Below, one piece after another: positions 5,765 to 7,393 of a stretch of 7,393 nucleotides of DNA. The translations under genes and the position numbers were made by a program. Numbering within the stretch: the stretch's first letter is position 1; every line of letters begins with the position of its first letter. Below the pieces are notes generated by a model. It was not told the origin of the DNA and did not search any database. It was given only the letters and a program-made list of their open reading frames with translations. The DNA is taken from contig JANXYW010000216.1 of NCBI GenBank assembly GCA_025355835.1, forward strand, positions 1 through 7,393. The letters are read 5' to 3'. The stretch comes from Chloroflexota bacterium. Its GTDB lineage: Bacteria; Chloroflexota; Dehalococcoidia; DSTF01; JACRBR01.

Positions 5765-5950
5765 ATGGCGAAGACATCGATGATCGTCAAGGCGAACCGG
5801 GAGCCGAAGTTCTCGACACGCAAGAAGAACCGCTGCAAGCTGTGCGGTCGGCCGCGGGCGTTCATTCGCCACTTCGCGCTGTGCCGCATCTGCTTCCGTG
5901 GCCTGGCGCTGAAAGGGCATCTGCCCGGGGTAATGAAGTCGAGTTGGTAG
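5765..5950 (+). CDS. rpsZ: 30S ribosomal protein S14, zinc-binding short type (type Z)
   Basis: This is the 61-residue zinc form of S14 (also called rpsN), a 30S head protein near S3 and S10. The four ligands are C24, C27 (CKLC), C40 and C43 (CRIC). The rest is canonical: MAKTSMIVKANREPKFSTR at the start and the GHLPGVMKSSW end. The four-cysteine type contrasts with the about 100-residue zinc-free S14 of E. coli. The start is 2 nt after rplE, with AAGGAG at 5748-5753, 11 nt upstream. Any zinc-independent paralogue would lie outside this window. This small gene is followed by the longest gap of the cluster. Confidence 0.97.
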   Translation: MAKTSMIVKANREPKFSTRKKNRCKLCGRPRAFIRHFALCRICFRGLALKGHLPGVMKSSW

Positions 5951-5975
5951 GGAAGTCGGCCGGAAGGCCTTTCCG
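5951..5975 (+). promoter_or_regulatory. Potential stem-loop in the rpsZ-rpsH gap
   Basis: The 79-nt gap begins with GGAA (5951-5954), GGCC (5958-5961), GGAA loop, GGCC (5966-5969) and TTCC (5971-5974). These can form a two-part stem with a 3x1 internal loop, capped by a GNRA-type GGAA loop. An alternative is CGGAA (5961-5965) with TTCCG (5971-5975). An 8-bp palindrome TCCGCGGA follows at 5983-5990. The position ahead of rpsH makes translational control by S8 conceivable. That is an inference; no match to the 16S S8 site was established. Confidence 0.4.
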
Positions 5976-6015
5976 TAGCTCGTCCGCGGATTGCGGCCGA
6001 AAGCGCGGAAGAATG

Positions 6016-6021
6016 AGGAGG
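6016..6021 (+). promoter_or_regulatory. Shine-Dalgarno of rpsH (favours TTG at 6030)
   Basis: AGGAGG is 8 nt before TTG 6030 but 14 nt before ATG 6036. Spacing thus favours the TTG. Confidence 0.75.
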
Positions 6022-6029
6022 CGGAAGCC

Positions 6030-6428
6030 TTGAACATGACGGATCCAATCGCGGACATGCTGACGCGCATCCGCAACGCGGTAACAGCCAAGCACGAGTA
6101 CGTGAACATCCCCGCCTCGAAGATGAAGGTGGCGATTGCGAGCGTGCTGCGCAACGAGGGCTTCATCCGCGAGTTTGAGATGCAGGAAGACGGAGTGCGC
6201 AAGCTGCTCCGTGTGCACCTGAACTACACCGGGAAGAAAGAGCCGGTGCTTTCGGGCCTGCAGCGCATTAGCAAGCCGGGCCTGCGCGTGTACGTGCAGA
6301 AGCGCGAGATCCCCCGCGTCTACGGCGGGTTGGGGATCGCGATTCTTTCGACGCCGCAGGGTGTAATGACGGGTCAGGACGCATGGCGACGCAGCATTGG
6401 CGGCGAAGTCATCTGTTACGTGTGGTAG
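6030..6428 (+). CDS. rpsH: 30S ribosomal protein S8, probable TTG start
   Basis: S8 binds the central domain of 16S rRNA and, in E. coli, represses the spc operon. From TTG 6030 the protein is 132 residues, starting MNMTDPIADMLTRIRNAV. This mirrors homologues that begin MSMQDP or MVMTDP, whose first Met precedes the MTDP Met by two residues. Starting at ATG 6036 would give 130 residues with a poorly spaced SD. The frame is also open upstream to TTG 5991, which adds non-conserved sequence and is rejected. Core motifs are NIPASKMKVAIASVLRNEGF (26-45), ISKPGLRVYV (80-89), and PRVYGGLGIAILSTPQGVMT (95-114), with the GGEVICYVW end. Tail residues GQDAWRRSI replace the commoner DREARRLGV-like stretch. 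Confidence 0.96.
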   Translation: MNMTDPIADMLTRIRNAVTAKHEYVNIPASKMKVAIASVLRNEGFIREFEMQEDGVRKLLRVHLNYTGKKEPVLSGLQRISKPGLRVYVQKREIPRVYGGLGIAILSTPQGVMTGQDAWRRSIGGEVICYVW

Positions 6429-6432
6429 AGCA

Positions 6433-6978
6433 ATGTCACGAATAGGTAAGTTGCCGATCCCAGTCGCGAAGAACGTGCAGGTCGACGTTGACGGAAGCAC
6501 CGTCAAGGTGAAGGGACCCAAGGGCGAACTCGTGCGCACGTTCCCGGACGGCATCTCGTTCGACAAGGGCGAAGGCACGATCAGCGTCATCCGGCCGAAC
6601 GACGAGAAGAAGTCGCGCGCGCTGCACGGGCTGTCACGATCGCTGCTGGCCAACATGGTGATCGGCGTCGCCGACGGTTACACAAAGACGCTGGAGCTAC
6701 AGGGCGTCGGCTACCGCGCGACGCAGGCGGGTCCGAAGGTGACGCTGGCCGTCGGCTTCTCGCACCCGGTGGAGATTGTGCCGCCGGAAGGCATTCAGAT
6801 CGAAGTAGAAGGCACGACGAAAGTGCACGTCCGCGGCATCGACAAGGAGCTTGTCGGGCAGGTCGCGGCGAACATCCGCAAGGTGCGGAAGCCGGAGCCG
6901 TACAAGGGCAAGGGCATCCGTTACCTGGGTGAGTACGTGCGCAGGAAGGCCGGCAAGGCCGGCAAGGCGGGCAAGTAG
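6433..6978 (+). CDS. rplF: 50S ribosomal protein L6
   Basis: L6 lies near the factor-binding region and sarcin-ricin loop of the 50S subunit. From ATG 6433 it is 181 residues (family about 175-185) and begins MSRIGKLPIPV. The two homologous halves are visible: VDGSTVKVKGPKGEL (19-33), and LELQGVGYRATQAGPKVTLAVGFSHPVEI (87-115). The signature KEPEPYKGKG-like block here is RKPEPYKGKGIRYLGEYVRRK (152-172). The C-terminus is a KAG repeat that extends the common KAGK ending. The upstream in-frame GTG/ATG options inside rpsH do not match the family. It starts 4 nt after rpsH with a poor SD, so coupling is likely. Confidence 0.98.
   Translation: MSRIGKLPIPVAKNVQVDVDGSTVKVKGPKGELVRTFPDGISFDKGEGTISVIRPNDEKKSRALHGLSRSLLANMVIGVADGYTKTLELQGVGYRATQAGPKVTLAVGFSHPVEIVPPEGIQIEVEGTTKVHVRGIDKELVGQVAANIRKVRKPEPYKGKGIRYLGEYVRRKAGKAGKAGK
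6946..6972 (+). repeat. Three 9-nt tandem repeats at the 3' end of rplF
   Basis: AAGGCCGGC occurs twice and AAGGCGGGC once, encoding Lys-Ala-Gly three times, followed by a final Lys and the stop. The unit copy number could vary by slippage, changing the L6 tail length by three residues. Confidence 0.85.
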
Positions 6979-7341
6979 ATGAAGGCATCGAAGACGGGTC
7001 GCGCAGCGCGGATCCGGCGACACGAGCGTGTGCGCAAAGTTGTTTCGGGTACGCCCGAGCGGCCGCGGCTGGCGGTGTACCGCAGCCTGACGCACATCTA
7101 TGCGCAGGTCATCGACGACGAGCGCGGCCACACTTTGGCAGCGTCGTCGACGATCGAAAAGGCGCTAAAAGGCGCCAACGGCAACAAGTCGGCGCAGGCG
7201 AAAGCCGTCGGCACGGCAGTGGCCAAGAAGGCGATCGATGCGGGCGTCACCAAGGTGGTGTTCGACCGCGGCGGCAACCGCTATCACGGCCGGGTGAAGG
7301 CGCTGGCGGAAGCTGCGCGAGAAGCCGGCCTCCAGTTCTAG
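6979..7341 (+). CDS. rplR: 50S ribosomal protein L18
   Basis: L18 binds 5S rRNA with L5 in the central protuberance. The 120-residue length is normal. The basic N-terminus includes RAARIRRHERVRKVVSGTPERPRLAVYRS (8-36). Next comes HIYAQVIDD (39-47), followed by TLAASSTIEK (52-61). After that KAVGTAVAKKAIDAGVTKVVFDRGGNRYHGRVKALAEAAREAGL (75-118) gives the classic C-terminal signature, with FDRGG and the YHGRVKALA segment. Its ATG directly abuts the rplF stop with zero spacing and no strong SD, so it probably depends on ribosomes terminating on rplF. Confidence 0.98.
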   Translation: MKASKTGRAARIRRHERVRKVVSGTPERPRLAVYRSLTHIYAQVIDDERGHTLAASSTIEKALKGANGNKSAQAKAVGTAVAKKAIDAGVTKVVFDRGGNRYHGRVKALAEAAREAGLQF

Positions 7342-7348
7342 GTAGAGT

Positions 7349-7365
7349 GTCCGCGACAAGCGGAC
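7349..7365 (+). promoter_or_regulatory. Hairpin immediately upstream of the rpsE Shine-Dalgarno
   Basis: GTCCGC (7349-7354) and GCGGAC (7360-7365) are perfect reverse complements around a GACAA loop, in the 36-nt rplR-rpsE gap. The stem ends where GAGGA (7366-7370), the likely SD of rpsE, begins. It could keep the SD exposed or modulate access; it has no T-run, so it is not a terminator. Confidence 0.55.
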
Positions 7366-7377
7366 GAGGACAACATC

Positions 7378-7393
7378 ATGGGTGGACCGAGAA
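7378..7393 (+). CDS. rpsE: 30S ribosomal protein S5, N-terminus (partial)
   Basis: Only the start of the gene is present: ATG, then GGT GGA CCG AGA (M-G-G-P-R), running off the window. Assignment to S5 comes from position: in the spc operon rpsE follows rplR. GAGGA at 7366-7370 lies 7 nt before the ATG, which supports this start. S5 N-termini are variable, so the five visible residues neither prove nor contradict the call. Confidence 0.65.

Noticed and set aside
5991..6029. N-terminal extension of rpsH from TTG 5991
   Set aside because: The added residues are not S8-like, and they would place the strong AGGAGG inside the coding region.
5276..6202. 308-codon - strand frame spanning rplE to rpsH
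   Set aside because: It is antisense to L5, S14 and S8 and low in recognisable motifs; its length is explained by few stops in GC-rich DNA.

Overview
The window is one uninterrupted, co-directional ribosomal protein cluster on the + strand. It is the junction of the bacterial S10 and spc operons, in canonical order: the end of rplC (L3), then rplD, rplW, rplB, rpsS, rplV, rpsC, rplP, rpmC, rpsQ (S10 part), rplN, rplX, rplE, rpsZ, rpsH, rplF, rplR and the first codons of rpsE (spc part). Sixteen genes are complete and two are cut by the window edges. No foreign gene, insertion sequence, tRNA, CRISPR array, promoter or intrinsic terminator was found.

The host is a GC-rich bacterium, not an archaeon or a eukaryote: all proteins are bacterial type, and the order is the bacterial one. 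The zinc-type (four-cysteine) S14, the four-cysteine L24, the long Ala/Glu/Pro tail on S17 and the acidic tail on S3 together suggest a Chloroflexota-like (perhaps Dehalococcoidia-related) lineage. That placement is a tentative inference from family memory and was not computed.

Layout: 1-58 holds the L3 C-terminus, whose frame is uncertain. 55-3959 holds L4-L23-L2-S19-L22-S3-L16-L29, with gaps of 1-6 nt and one TGATG overlap. 3969-4490 holds S17, whose C-terminal half is a low-complexity extension containing a perfect 9-bp GC hairpin at DNA level. 4487-5950 holds L14-L24-L5-S14, joined by a GTGA overlap and a TGATG overlap. 5951-6029 is the only sizeable gap (79 nt); it has stem-loop potential and precedes rpsH. 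6030-7341 holds S8-L6-L18. 7342-7377 is a 36-nt gap with a perfect 6-bp hairpin directly before the Shine-Dalgarno of rpsE.

The products assemble into the 50S subunit (L3, L4, L23, L2, L22, L16, L29, L14, L24, L5, L6, L18) and the 30S subunit (S19, S3, S17, S14, S8, S5). Tight spacing, stop/start overlaps and three non-ATG starts (rpsC TTG, rplN GTG, rpsH probably TTG) point to one polycistronic, translationally coupled message. This is essentially a housekeeping region. The items worth a second look are the lineage-specific protein tails, a divergent L4 tunnel loop, and the RNA structure in the two larger gaps; no undescribed system is evident.
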